Shown one piece after another: positions 1 to 7,918 of a stretch of DNA of 42,565 nucleotides. The translations under genes were made by a program, and so were the position numbers. Source of the stretch: Bacteroidota bacterium (GTDB lineage Bacteria; Bacteroidota; Bacteroidia; UKL13-3); assembly GCA_025359805.1 (NCBI GenBank), contig JANYDU010000039.1, positions 1 to 42,565 on the forward strand. The letters are read 5' to 3'. The notes under the pieces are model-generated. The model was not told the origin of the DNA. It worked only from the letters and a program-made list of their open reading frames with translations, and ran no database searches. Each line of letters opens with the position of its first letter. Within the stretch, counting starts at the first letter, position 1.

Positions 1-29
1 AAACTGTAGAAATGATTTTAGCTTAGTGT

Positions 30-380
30 TCAACCTATTAAACGATTATTGTCATCAGGATAAATGGCAACAGGGGTATACTTTTTTGCTTCAACAAATT
101 CCATCGAACAATAAGAAATGATAATAAGATAATCGCCCACAAAACCTTTGCGTGCAGCCGGTCCATTGAGGCAAATAACACCTGAATTGCGCTCACCTTT
201 TATTACATAAGTTTCAAGTCGCTCACCGTTATTCACGTTTACCACTTGAACTTTTTCGTTTTCGATAATATTTGCAGCTTCCATTAAAGCCTCGTCAATT
301 GTAACACTGCCTACATAGTGTAACTCCGTTTGAGTGAGTTTAGCACGATGAATTTTTGATTTTAAAATTTCTATTCTCAT
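30..380 (-). CDS. panD: Aspartate 1-decarboxylase proenzyme
   Basis: Pyruvoyl-dependent enzyme that converts L-aspartate to beta-alanine for pantothenate/CoA synthesis in the cytoplasm. The product from this start is 116 aa, close to the family's usual length. The self-cleavage site is visible as Gly24-Ser25 in HYVGSVTID; Ser25 would become the pyruvoyl group. Lys9, Arg54, Thr57 and Tyr58 (ERLETY) match residues used for catalysis and processing in the family. The frame stays open to 419, but I start at the ATG ending at 380 because this places the conserved [12 protein letters not shown] at the N-terminus and because a promoter box (392-399) lies inside the extension. It has no pan neighbours here; genes left of the window are not visible. 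Identification is firm. Confidence 0.96.
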   Translation of the reverse strand: MRIEILKSKIHRAKLTQTELHYVGSVTIDEALMEAANIIENEKVQVVNVNNGERLETYVIKGERNSGVICLNGPAARKGFVGDYLIIISYCSMEFVEAKKYTPVAIYPDDNNRLIG

Positions 381-391
381 AAAAAGCGCAG

Positions 392-399
392 CAAATGTA
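392..399 (-). promoter_or_regulatory. -7 promoter box for panD
   Basis: On the minus strand this reads TACATTTG, an exact match to the Bacteroidota TAnnTTTG element. It lies 11 nt from the panD ATG. No TTG/TTTG partner is found at the usual 17-23 nt spacing, so only the -7 half is supported. It implies a very short leader. Confidence 0.45.
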
Positions 400-514
400 T
401 GAGTTTTTTTGAGAATCACATTTTTACAAAAGGATACAGCATTTGTAAAGGTTTTTTATGTAAATAAATTGTTAGGAGAAATTTTATAAATTGCACGCCT
501 ACAATATTCATAGC

Positions 515-2725
515 ATGAAAAAAATAATTTACATTTTCTTATTTAGCCTTATCACTTTTTCGGGAAACTTTTTACTCGCAGCCAATGGCGATACAACATA
601 TCTAAAACCTTTTGATAAAGTATCTTTCAATCATTATGGAAATTTTGATAAGTGGGCAGTATTTCCTTCGCCTACTAAAAAATCTCAACGTATTTTTATG
701 AAATATACGGTTGGTTGCGAATCAAATGGGCAATGTGAGTGGGATTATACAAACACTATTTATGTTCGCCAAAATACTGGAACTAAAGATTCATCTTTAC
801 AAAAAGCAACTACATTTACTGTTAATGGCGCAGTAAAAGATTCGTTTAATTATTCTACAGATACAACTTGGGTAACCAATTATAATGCCTCTACAAAAAA
901 AACAGATTCTATTTCATCAACTCCATTAACCATTATTCATTTTCAGTTTGTGAGTGCACTTCAACCTCAAGTTCCAATTGATACGATAAAAGTTTTTCCA
1001 GTTCAATATTATAAATATCATTTTGATTCTACTGGAAAAAAAACAGATTCTATTTTTGTTGCAGTTAAGCAAACCATAAAAGCTGTTTATACAAATTACT
1101 ATTTGGTATTTGATAAAATTATTGATTATGAAATGGGACGTATGATTACTCCTTATGCAAAATTTTTCCCGAAAAATTTTGCCTATGAATATCTTTATGA
1201 TGTAACTGATTATGCAAGTTTATTGCATGATTCTGTTCAAATACGAATGAATTATTCTGGCTACTCTTGGGGATTTGTTGGAACTATAGAATTTTTTATG
1301 ATTGAAGGAACTCCTGCTCGTGAGGCCTATAAAGTAGCTAATTTATGGAATGGATATTTTGCTTATGGCAATGCATCTGACCCAATTGATAATCATTTAC
1401 AGCCTGTTTCTTTTACTAAAAGTGATTCATTAACTACTGTGAAACTACGCATGACCATTTCAGGACATGGTTCTGATGGTACACAGTGTTGTGAGTTTCA
1501 ACCTAAAAATTATTATGTAAAACTTAACAACAATCAATTTGCGCAAAATCAAATTTGGAAAGACGATTGCGGTTCAAATCCAATTACAGCCCAAGGTGGT
1601 ACTTGGATTTATAACAGAGCCAATTGGTGTCCGGGTATGATTATTAATCCTTATCAATATAATTTAAATGCTGTATCAGGTAACAATACTATTGATGTAG
1701 ATATGGAAGATTATACGAATACTGGAGCCGGAGGATACGCATATGGATCTCAATTAATTTATTATAAAAACAATGCATATAATCTTGATGCCGGCATTGA
1801 AACTATTTTGGCTCCTACAAAATATTTTATTTATAACCGTACCAATGCAATTTGTGATAACGGAAAAATTTTATTGCGAAATTTTGGTATTCAAACCATA
1901 ACAACTGCAATTATAAAATATCAAGTTGGTGATGGCGAAATACAAACGTATACTTGGTATGGTAGTATTGCTTTTGATGAAAAAACAGAAGTTGTTTTAC
2001 CAAATATTATTTGGGCAAATCCTTCCTCTTCAAAAACTTTTAAAGTTTGGATTGATAAAACAAATTGGCAAGTTGATGAAAACCCTTTTAATAATACATT
2101 GTCATCAACCTTTGATTTTCCAATGGTTTTGCCACTTACTTTTGTTGTTGAAACCACAACAAATCTTCACCCTGAAGAAAATTCCTATACTATAAAAACA
2201 TATTGGGGACATACGGTATTTTCAAAAATATTTTCAAAAACAAGCACCTTACATCGTGATACGATAACACTTGGTTATGGCTGTTATACTTTTGAGTTTT
2301 TAGATAGTGGTGGTGATGGACTTTCATTTTTTGCAAACTCTTCAGGAAATGGTTCTTTAAGATTAGTGAAAACACCAATTTCGCAAGGAATGATTAAATC
2401 ATTTAATGCTGATTTTGGGAATTTTATTTCTTTTAATTTCCGTGCGGGAAGTCAGGTTGGAGTGGATGAAGTAAATATTGAACCTTCTTCTATTTCAATT
2501 TATCCTCAGCCTGCAAATGATAAAGTAATTATTCAATCTGAAAAAATGTATATCACTCAAGCACAAATTATTTGTTTGGATGGACGAGTGATAAAATCTT
2601 TTAACGAAACAGAAACAATTGCTGGCGAATTAAATATTGCCGATATAAACACAGGGATTTACTTATTGAATTTGAAAGGCTCAAATGGAGAACAAGTAGT
2701 TAAAAAACTATGTGTGGTAAAATAA
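515..2725 (+). CDS. PNGase F-like secreted glycoamidase with T9SS sorting domain
   Basis: A 736-aa protein with a Sec signal peptide (about residues 1-23, ending LLAAN). The N-glycanase-like region follows: CEWDYTN (74-80), YEMGRMITPY (205-214), SGHG (317-320), CCEF (325-328), GGTW (361-364) and NWCPG (370-374). These resemble the two beta-sandwich domains of peptide-N-glycosidase F, which cleaves N-linked glycans from asparagine. Asp77, Glu206 and Glu327 are my candidates for the family's acidic catalytic residues; the alignment is by eye. A later beta domain carries FLDSGGDGLSFF. The last 75 or so residues (SISIYPQPANDK to the terminal KLCVVK) form a type A T9SS sorting domain, so the protein is probably exported and surface-anchored or released. 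The TTG start 24 nt upstream is less likely because it adds residues ahead of the signal peptide. Substrate is unproven. Confidence 0.85.
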   Translation: MKKIIYIFLFSLITFSGNFLLAANGDTTYLKPFDKVSFNHYGNFDKWAVFPSPTKKSQRIFMKYTVGCESNGQCEWDYTNTIYVRQNTGTKDSSLQKATTFTVNGAVKDSFNYSTDTTWVTNYNASTKKTDSISSTPLTIIHFQFVSALQPQVPIDTIKVFPVQYYKYHFDSTGKKTDSIFVAVKQTIKAVYTNYYLVFDKIIDYEMGRMITPYAKFFPKNFAYEYLYDVTDYASLLHDSVQIRMNYSGYSWGFVGTIEFFMIEGTPAREAYKVANLWNGYFAYGNASDPIDNHLQPVSFTKSDSLTTVKLRMTISGHGSDGTQCCEFQPKNYYVKLNNNQFAQNQIWKDDCGSNPITAQGGTWIYNRANWCPGMIINPYQYNLNAVSGNNTIDVDMEDYTNTGAGGYAYGSQLIYYKNNAYNLDAGIETILAPTKYFIYNRTNAICDNGKILLRNFGIQTITTAIIKYQVGDGEIQTYTWYGSIAFDEKTEVVLPNIIWANPSSSKTFKVWIDKTNWQVDENPFNNTLSSTFDFPMVLPLTFVVETTTNLHPEENSYTIKTYWGHTVFSKIFSKTSTLHRDTITLGYGCYTFEFLDSGGDGLSFFANSSGNGSLRLVKTPISQGMIKSFNADFGNFISFNFRAGSQVGVDEVNIEPSSISIYPQPANDKVIIQSEKMYITQAQIICLDGRVIKSFNETETIAGELNIADINTGIYLLNLKGSNGEQVVKKLCVVK

Positions 2726-2742
2726 TTTAAAAATCTATTTGC

Positions 2743-2776
2743 AAAAAAACGCTGAGTGAAATGCTCAGCGTTTTTT
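2743..2776. terminator. Bidirectional intrinsic terminator
   Basis: Stem CGCTGAG (2750-2756) pairs with CTCAGCG (2764-2770) around a 7-nt loop. An A-run lies on the left and a T-run on the right. It sits between the convergent PNGase F-like and PLP-enzyme genes and can serve both. Confidence 0.85.
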
Positions 2777-2811
2777 ATTTCATTTAATATAAAATTTGGA
2801 ACTTCTTTAAC

Positions 2812-3951
2812 TTAACTTAATACATTTTTTAAATCTTCAATTAAGTCTTCAATATCTTCAACACCCACACTTAATCGCAATAAATTATCAACAACACCTG
2901 CTTTTTCACGTTCTTCTTTTGGGATAGAAGCATGTGTCATTGTTGCTGGATGATTAATTAAACTTTCTACACCACCTAAACTTTCAGCTAATGAAAATAC
3001 TTTGAAAGAAGATGCGATTCTAAATGTTTCATTCAAATCAGCATCTTTCAAAACAATAGAAATCATTCCACCAAAATCACGCATTTGTTTTTTTGCAACT
3101 TCATGATTTGGACTGTCGGCAAATCCTGGCCAATATACCTTTTCAATTTTTGTATGATTGCGCAAAAATTCAGCAATTATTCTTCCGTTTTCGCAATGAG
3201 CTTTCATGCGTAGGTGCAAAGTTTTTAATCCACGCAAAACTAAAAAACTATCTTGTGGACCAGGTGTTGCCCCGCATGAATTATGAATAAAAGCCAATTG
3301 CTCATATAGTTTATCATCATTGCAAACTAAGGCTCCCATTATCACATCACTATGTCCTCCTAAATATTTTGTTACACTGTGCATCACAATATCTGCACCC
3401 AAATCAAGTGGATTTTGTAAGTAGGGTGAAGCAAAAGTATTATCTACTCCAAGTATTAAATTATTTTTTTTAGCTATAGCTGAGCATGCTGCAATATCAA
3501 CAATTTGCATGGTTGGATTGGTAGGTGTTTCAATCCAAATTAATTTTGTATTGGCATTAATATACTGGCTAATATTATTGGCATCATTCAAATCAATAAA
3601 GTGAAACTTAATTCCAAAATTGGCAAATACTTTGGTAAAGATTCTATACGTTCCACCATACAAATCATTTCCTGTTATCACTTCATCACCCGGGCGAAGT
3701 AATTTTGCAACAGCATCAATAGCTCCCATTCCGCTACTAAAACACAAACCATGTTTTCCATTTTCTAACGCAGCGATACAATTTTCTAAGGCACTTCGTG
3801 TTGGATTTTTTCCGCGTGCATAAGCGTAACCTTTATTTTTTCCAGGACTTTCTTGCACATAAGTTGACGTTTGAAAAATTGGAGTCATAATAGCTCCTGT
3901 TGATGGATCAGGCTTTTGTCCTGCATGTATGGCTTTGGTTCCGAATTTCAT
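2812..3951 (-). CDS. Cystathionine gamma-synthase/lyase family PLP enzyme
   Basis: A 379-aa member of the Cys/Met-metabolism PLP enzymes (fold type I), normal length for the family. The PLP lysine is Lys195 in SVTKYLGGHSD. Other hallmarks are YARGKNPTR (44-52), FSSGMGAI (71-78) for phosphate binding, TPTNP (142-146) and VDNTFASPYLQNP (169-181). The family includes cystathionine gamma-synthase (metB), gamma-lyase and beta-lyase; sequence reading alone cannot separate them, so no symbol is given. The gene stands alone, with no met or cys neighbour, convergent with the PNGase F-like gene. It starts at the ATG of MKFGTKAIHAG, the usual family N-terminus. Confidence 0.93.
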   Translation of the reverse strand: MKFGTKAIHAGQKPDPSTGAIMTPIFQTSTYVQESPGKNKGYAYARGKNPTRSALENCIAALENGKHGLCFSSGMGAIDAVAKLLRPGDEVITGNDLYGGTYRIFTKVFANFGIKFHFIDLNDANNISQYINANTKLIWIETPTNPTMQIVDIAACSAIAKKNNLILGVDNTFASPYLQNPLDLGADIVMHSVTKYLGGHSDVIMGALVCNDDKLYEQLAFIHNSCGATPGPQDSFLVLRGLKTLHLRMKAHCENGRIIAEFLRNHTKIEKVYWPGFADSPNHEVAKKQMRDFGGMISIVLKDADLNETFRIASSFKVFSLAESLGGVESLINHPATMTHASIPKEEREKAGVVDNLLRLSVGVEDIEDLIEDLKNVLS

Positions 3952-3982
3952 ATTTTATATTTTGTTGATTGATGAACGTTTG

Positions 3983-3990
3983 CAAACTTA
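3983..3990 (-). promoter_or_regulatory. -7 promoter box for the PLP enzyme gene
   Basis: The minus strand reads TAAGTTTG, matching TAnnTTTG, 31 nt upstream of the ATG. No convincing -33 TTG lies at the expected spacing. Confidence 0.4.
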
Positions 3991-4117
3991 TAAAATTCAA
4001 CCCAAGCATTTTAATTTAATATGTTCACTTAAAGCATATCACCTCAAAACATCAAGTAAACTCATTTGCTACTTTCAAATTTTATTTTATCTTCCCTACA
4101 CAAATTATTTATAACTA

Positions 4118-4483
4118 ATGCCAACACAGTTTATTACCAAAATGAATAAAACGGAAGCGGGGTTTCACCTTTTGGTGTTGCTTTCTTTAGCCGATGATAG
4201 GGTTAACACTTCTGAAACCGATGTTATTATTGATTTTTTAAACGATCATTTTAATGATAATATTGATTTGATAAAAGAGCAAGCATTTTTAAAAGCTTTG
4301 CCGAAAGACGAACATGAAAATCATTTTGTTGAAACTGCCGAACATTTTTTTACTGTAAGTTCAGAAGATGATCGTCATTCACTCACACGTTTTGCTATGC
4401 AAGTTGTGATGGCTGATGAGGATATGCAATCACACGAAAATAAACTCATCAACAAACTATACGATTGCTGGGATATTGAATAA
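4118..4483 (+). CDS. Small TerB-like protein
   Basis: A 121-aa acidic, all-helical cytoplasmic protein. Two similar acidic segments, ADDRVNTSETDVI (near 25-37) and ADEDMQSHENKLI (near 98-110), have the spacing of the TerB/DjlA-type helical domain, which binds metal through acidic residues in some members. This is a family resemblance, not a proven tellurite function. It could start at Met9 (4142), which would remove a weakly conserved-looking leader. There is no signal peptide. It stands alone, followed by its own terminator. Confidence 0.6.
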   Translation: MPTQFITKMNKTEAGFHLLVLLSLADDRVNTSETDVIIDFLNDHFNDNIDLIKEQAFLKALPKDEHENHFVETAEHFFTVSSEDDRHSLTRFAMQVVMADEDMQSHENKLINKLYDCWDIE

Positions 4484-4503
4484 ATTTTGATAGACTTTTT
4501 TGT

Positions 4504-4537
4504 AAGCCATTGGGAATTTTCTCGATGGCTTTTTTTT
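4504..4537 (+). terminator. Intrinsic terminator after the TerB-like gene
   Basis: AAGCCAT (4504-4510) pairs with ATGGCTT (4525-4531) around a 14-nt loop, followed by an uninterrupted T-run to 4537. Confidence 0.8.
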
Positions 4538-4581
4538 GATATTAGTCATGAAATAAACTGATAAAATTTATTTTATTTTTA

Positions 4582-4612
4582 TTTGGACTAATTATAAATA
4601 AAGATATATTTG
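4582..4612 (+). promoter_or_regulatory. Promoter of the FecA-like receptor
   Basis: TTTG (4582-4585), a 19-nt spacer, then TATATTTG (4605-4612) fit the Bacteroidota consensus exactly in sequence and spacing. The start codon lies 24 nt downstream. I see no clear Fur-type palindrome over it. Confidence 0.75.
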
Positions 4613-4636
4613 CCTCCATAAAAAGCGGTAAATAAG

Positions 4637-7069
4637 ATGAAGTATATAGTTTTTACAAGGGTTTTAATAGTATTTGCATTTTCGGTATTTATGCTGATAA
4701 AAATAAATGCGGCAACAGTTAAAGGAATTTTAAAAGATGAAAAACAAGAAATAATAGCCAATCAAAAAGTGTTTTTGGGAGATGATTTATACTCTATTAC
4801 TGATGAAAAAGGATATTTTATTTTCGAAAAAATAAAGACAGGAACTTATGATTTAACAACACTATTTGATGAACAAATTTTGGTATTAAAAAAAGTGGAA
4901 ATAATAAATTTAGCTGATGAAATAAATTTAGGTGAAGTGGTTTTAGCGAAAATAAATATTCAGTTAAAAGAAGTAGAAGTGGCTGAAAATTATACCAATC
5001 GTCATTTTGATAGATTGAATGAAGTAAGCAATAATGTAATTTATTCGGGCAAAAAAAATGAAGTGCTTTTATTGGATAGAATTGATGGAAATAAAGCACA
5101 AAATAATCCGCGACAAATTTTAGGACGAATTCCAGGAATGAATTTTTCTGAAACCGAAGGGAGCGGATTTCCTTCAAATGGTTTTGGATTAAGAGGGCTA
5201 AATCCAACACAATCTATTGAAATGAATACGCGTCAAAATGGATATAATATTACAGCTGATTTATATGGATATAATGAAGCCTATTACAATCCTGCAATGG
5301 AAGCAGTTGAAAAAATTGAAGTGGTAAGAGGGGCTTCATCATTACAGTTTGGACCACAGTTTGGAGGTGTGGTAAATTTTGTAATGAAGCAAGGTTCAAA
5401 AAATAAACCCTTTGAATACACTACTTATCAAACCATTGGAAGTAATGGATTATTCAACTCTTTTCATTCCATTGGAGGCACTTATAAAAAATGGAATTAT
5501 TATGCTTATGCTCAATATAAAAATAGTTTAGGTTGGCGACCAAATTCTTTATCAACAGCATTTACTGGTTATGCAAAAGTAGAGTATGCTGCAACCAATA
5601 AATTAAAAGTTGGATTGGAATATGCTGTTTTAAGAAATAGAATTCAAATGGCTGGTGGATTAACAGATGAACAATTTGAGAAGGACAGCAAACAATCTTT
5701 TCGCGCACGTAACTGGTTAAGTAGTCCATGGAATGTAATTACGGCCTCTATAGATTATAAATTTTCATCCAATACCTCACTCAGTATTAAATCAACTTAC
5801 TTATTTAGTGAACGGAATTTAGTTTGGAAAAACGAAGATGGAGGACCAGCAGAAATGGATAGTATTAGTCCAAATACAAATGAATATGTGAGTCGAGAAG
5901 TACAGCGTGAATCGTTTTCGAGCAGCACAACAGAAGCACGTTTCATCACCAATTATAAAATACTAAAAATGAAAAATACATTGGCTGTTGGAGTAAGATA
6001 TTTTGAAGGAAAAATGAAACGACAAGGTGGTGGGCCGGGCTCAACAGGTGCTGATTTTGATTTGAATTTATATGGAGGTGATTATGGATATGTGTTGGAT
6101 TATACCACCCAAAATATTGCTCCTTTCATCGAACATATTTTTAGGCTAACAAACAAGTTTTCCATTACTCCAGGGTTTAGATATGAAGTGATAAACTCTA
6201 CTTCAAAAGGATATGTAACCGATAGTATAAAAGTGTTGAGCGATGAATCTCGAACACGAAATATTGCCTTGCTCGGAATTGGCTCCGAATATAAAATTAC
6301 ACGCACCACTAATCTGTATGCAAATTGGTCGCAGGCATATAGGCCAATGGATTATTCATCGCTTACCCCCATTGGTGTGAGTTCAAAAATTGACCCAAAT
6401 TTAAAAGATGCTTCAGGGTATAATGCTGATTTTGGTTGGAGAGGAACGATAGGTAAATTTTTAAATTTTGATGTTGGTGCATTTTATATGGAATATAAAA
6501 ATCGCATTGGGCTATTATCAAAAACTGATATGAGTGGGAATACCTATACGCTAAGAACCAATACTGGCAATAGTATTAGCCAAGGTATTGAAACATACAT
6601 CGAAATTAATCCGGTAAAAATATTTACTCAACATTCAAAATATGGATACTTAAACCTCTTTAATTCATTCGCTTATATTGATGCAAAATATACAAGTGGT
6701 GAAGATGAAAATGGAAATTCGTTTAAAGGAAATCGTGTTGAATATGCACCACAAACTATTAATAGATTTGGTATAACCTATGGTATAAAAGGGTTTTCAG
6801 TAACTTATCAAATAAGCAATACAGCAAAAAGTTATGGCGATGCAAACAATACAGCAAAAAGTAATGATGCCATTATTGGTGTAATACCTGCCTATCAAGT
6901 GATGGATATTTCGGCAACATACAAACTTGGAAAATTTAGTATTAAAGGTGGGTTGAATAATATAACCGATGAACGATACTTCACAAAACGAACCGATGAA
7001 TACCCAGGGCCGGGAATTATTCCTTCTATTGGCAGAACATTTTATCTTGGATTTGGGGCGAAATTTTAA
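4637..7069 (+). CDS. FecA-like TonB-dependent receptor
   Basis: An 810-aa outer-membrane receptor. It has a signal peptide (about 1-26), then a carboxypeptidase-regulatory-like beta-sandwich (about 27-110, VKGILKDEK to INLGEVVL), a plug domain (about 150-250, with NPRQILGRIPG, GLRGLNPTQS and VVRGASSLQFGPQFGGVVNF), and a beta-barrel to the end. The C-terminus has GGLNNITDERYFTKRT and finishes in aromatic-rich GFGAKF. The plug and the YPGPGIIPS motif resemble ferric-dicitrate (FecA) receptors, so a ferric chelate substrate is likely but not proven. There is no SusD partner and no sigma/anti-sigma pair beside it. A 16-bp direct repeat at 6817-6832 and 6847-6862 gives a local duplication of NTAKS in one loop. 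Confidence 0.9.
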   Translation: MKYIVFTRVLIVFAFSVFMLIKINAATVKGILKDEKQEIIANQKVFLGDDLYSITDEKGYFIFEKIKTGTYDLTTLFDEQILVLKKVEIINLADEINLGEVVLAKINIQLKEVEVAENYTNRHFDRLNEVSNNVIYSGKKNEVLLLDRIDGNKAQNNPRQILGRIPGMNFSETEGSGFPSNGFGLRGLNPTQSIEMNTRQNGYNITADLYGYNEAYYNPAMEAVEKIEVVRGASSLQFGPQFGGVVNFVMKQGSKNKPFEYTTYQTIGSNGLFNSFHSIGGTYKKWNYYAYAQYKNSLGWRPNSLSTAFTGYAKVEYAATNKLKVGLEYAVLRNRIQMAGGLTDEQFEKDSKQSFRARNWLSSPWNVITASIDYKFSSNTSLSIKSTYLFSERNLVWKNEDGGPAEMDSISPNTNEYVSREVQRESFSSSTTEARFITNYKILKMKNTLAVGVRYFEGKMKRQGGGPGSTGADFDLNLYGGDYGYVLDYTTQNIAPFIEHIFRLTNKFSITPGFRYEVINSTSKGYVTDSIKVLSDESRTRNIALLGIGSEYKITRTTNLYANWSQAYRPMDYSSLTPIGVSSKIDPNLKDASGYNADFGWRGTIGKFLNFDVGAFYMEYKNRIGLLSKTDMSGNTYTLRTNTGNSISQGIETYIEINPVKIFTQHSKYGYLNLFNSFAYIDAKYTSGEDENGNSFKGNRVEYAPQTINRFGITYGIKGFSVTYQISNTAKSYGDANNTAKSNDAIIGVIPAYQVMDISATYKLGKFSIKGGLNNITDERYFTKRTDEYPGPGIIPSIGRTFYLGFGAKF

Positions 7070-7149
7070 AGCGGTTTAAATTGTTGATGAATTGTGTAAC
7101 GTATTTAAAAATTTGAAGTAATCTTGCGTCAAAATTAATTTACTGCAAC

Positions 7150-7806
7150 ATGAAATTTTTTATTGATACAGCCAATCTTGCTCAAATTAAAGAGGCCAAT
7201 GATTTAGGCATTTTAGATGGTGTTACCACCAATCCTTCTTTGATGGCAAAAGAAGGAATTACAGGAACTGATAACGTGATGAAACATTACAAAGCCATTT
7301 GTGCAATTGTAGATGGTGATGTGAGTGCAGAAGTAATTTCAACAGATTTTGAAGGCATGATTCGTGAAGGTGAAATGCTTGCAGCATTAGATGAAAAAAT
7401 AGTGGTAAAAATTCCGATGATTAAAGAAGGAATTAAAGCCATCAAGCATTTAACTTCGATGGGAATAAAAACTAATTGTACGCTAGTATTCAGTTCAGGT
7501 CAAGCTATTCTTGCTGCAAAAGCAGGGGCAACTTATATTTCTCCATTTATTGGAAGGTTAGATGATATCAGTTACGATGGTATTCAATTAATTGCTGAGA
7601 TTGCACAAATTTTTGCAGTGCAAGGTTATCAAACACAAATTTTAGCAGCCTCTATTCGTAATCCAATTCATATCATTAAATCGGCACAAGTTGGAGCGCA
7701 TGTTATTACCAGCCCACTTGATTCTATTTTAGCATTATTAAAACACCCTTTAACAGATAGTGGTTTAGAAAAATTTTTAGCAGATCACAAAAAGGCGAAT
7801 TCGTAA
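7150..7806 (+). CDS. Transaldolase / fructose-6-phosphate aldolase family
   Basis: A 218-aa small transaldolase of the MipB/TalC type. The enzyme moves a dihydroxyacetone unit between sugar phosphates in the non-oxidative pentose phosphate pathway. The Schiff-base lysine is Lys87 in VVKIPM. Also visible are MKFFIDTAN at the N-terminus, GVTTNPSL (24-31), TNCTLVFS, SPFIGRLDD and AASIRNP. Length and start match the family. A few members are fructose-6-phosphate aldolases, which sequence alone does not exclude. A near-consensus TAATCTTG lies at 7119-7126. The gene is monocistronic, ended by a terminator. Confidence 0.94.
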   Translation: MKFFIDTANLAQIKEANDLGILDGVTTNPSLMAKEGITGTDNVMKHYKAICAIVDGDVSAEVISTDFEGMIREGEMLAALDEKIVVKIPMIKEGIKAIKHLTSMGIKTNCTLVFSSGQAILAAKAGATYISPFIGRLDDISYDGIQLIAEIAQIFAVQGYQTQILAASIRNPIHIIKSAQVGAHVITSPLDSILALLKHPLTDSGLEKFLADHKKANS

Positions 7807-7831
7807 AAATTATTCAACATAAAAAATCTAC

Positions 7832-7863
7832 CCTTGTTGAGCAATTAACAAGGATATTTTTTT
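7832..7863 (+). terminator. Intrinsic terminator after transaldolase
   Basis: CCTTGTT (7832-7838) pairs with AACAAGG (7847-7853) around an 8-nt loop, followed by a T-run at 7857-7863. Confidence 0.8.
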
Positions 7864-7918
7864 GTGCTTCAAATAAAAGTATTTGCGTTTAATTTGCGGA
7901 AAAAAATAGTATCTATCT

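Noticed and set aside
381..419. Extension of panD by 13 codons to an upstream ATG
   Set aside because: It would push the Gly-Ser cleavage site away from position 24-25 and it contains an exact promoter box.
6817..6862. 16-bp direct repeat in the FecA-like receptor
   Set aside because: It is in frame and only duplicates NTAKS-like residues in a loop; ordinary slippage without further structure.
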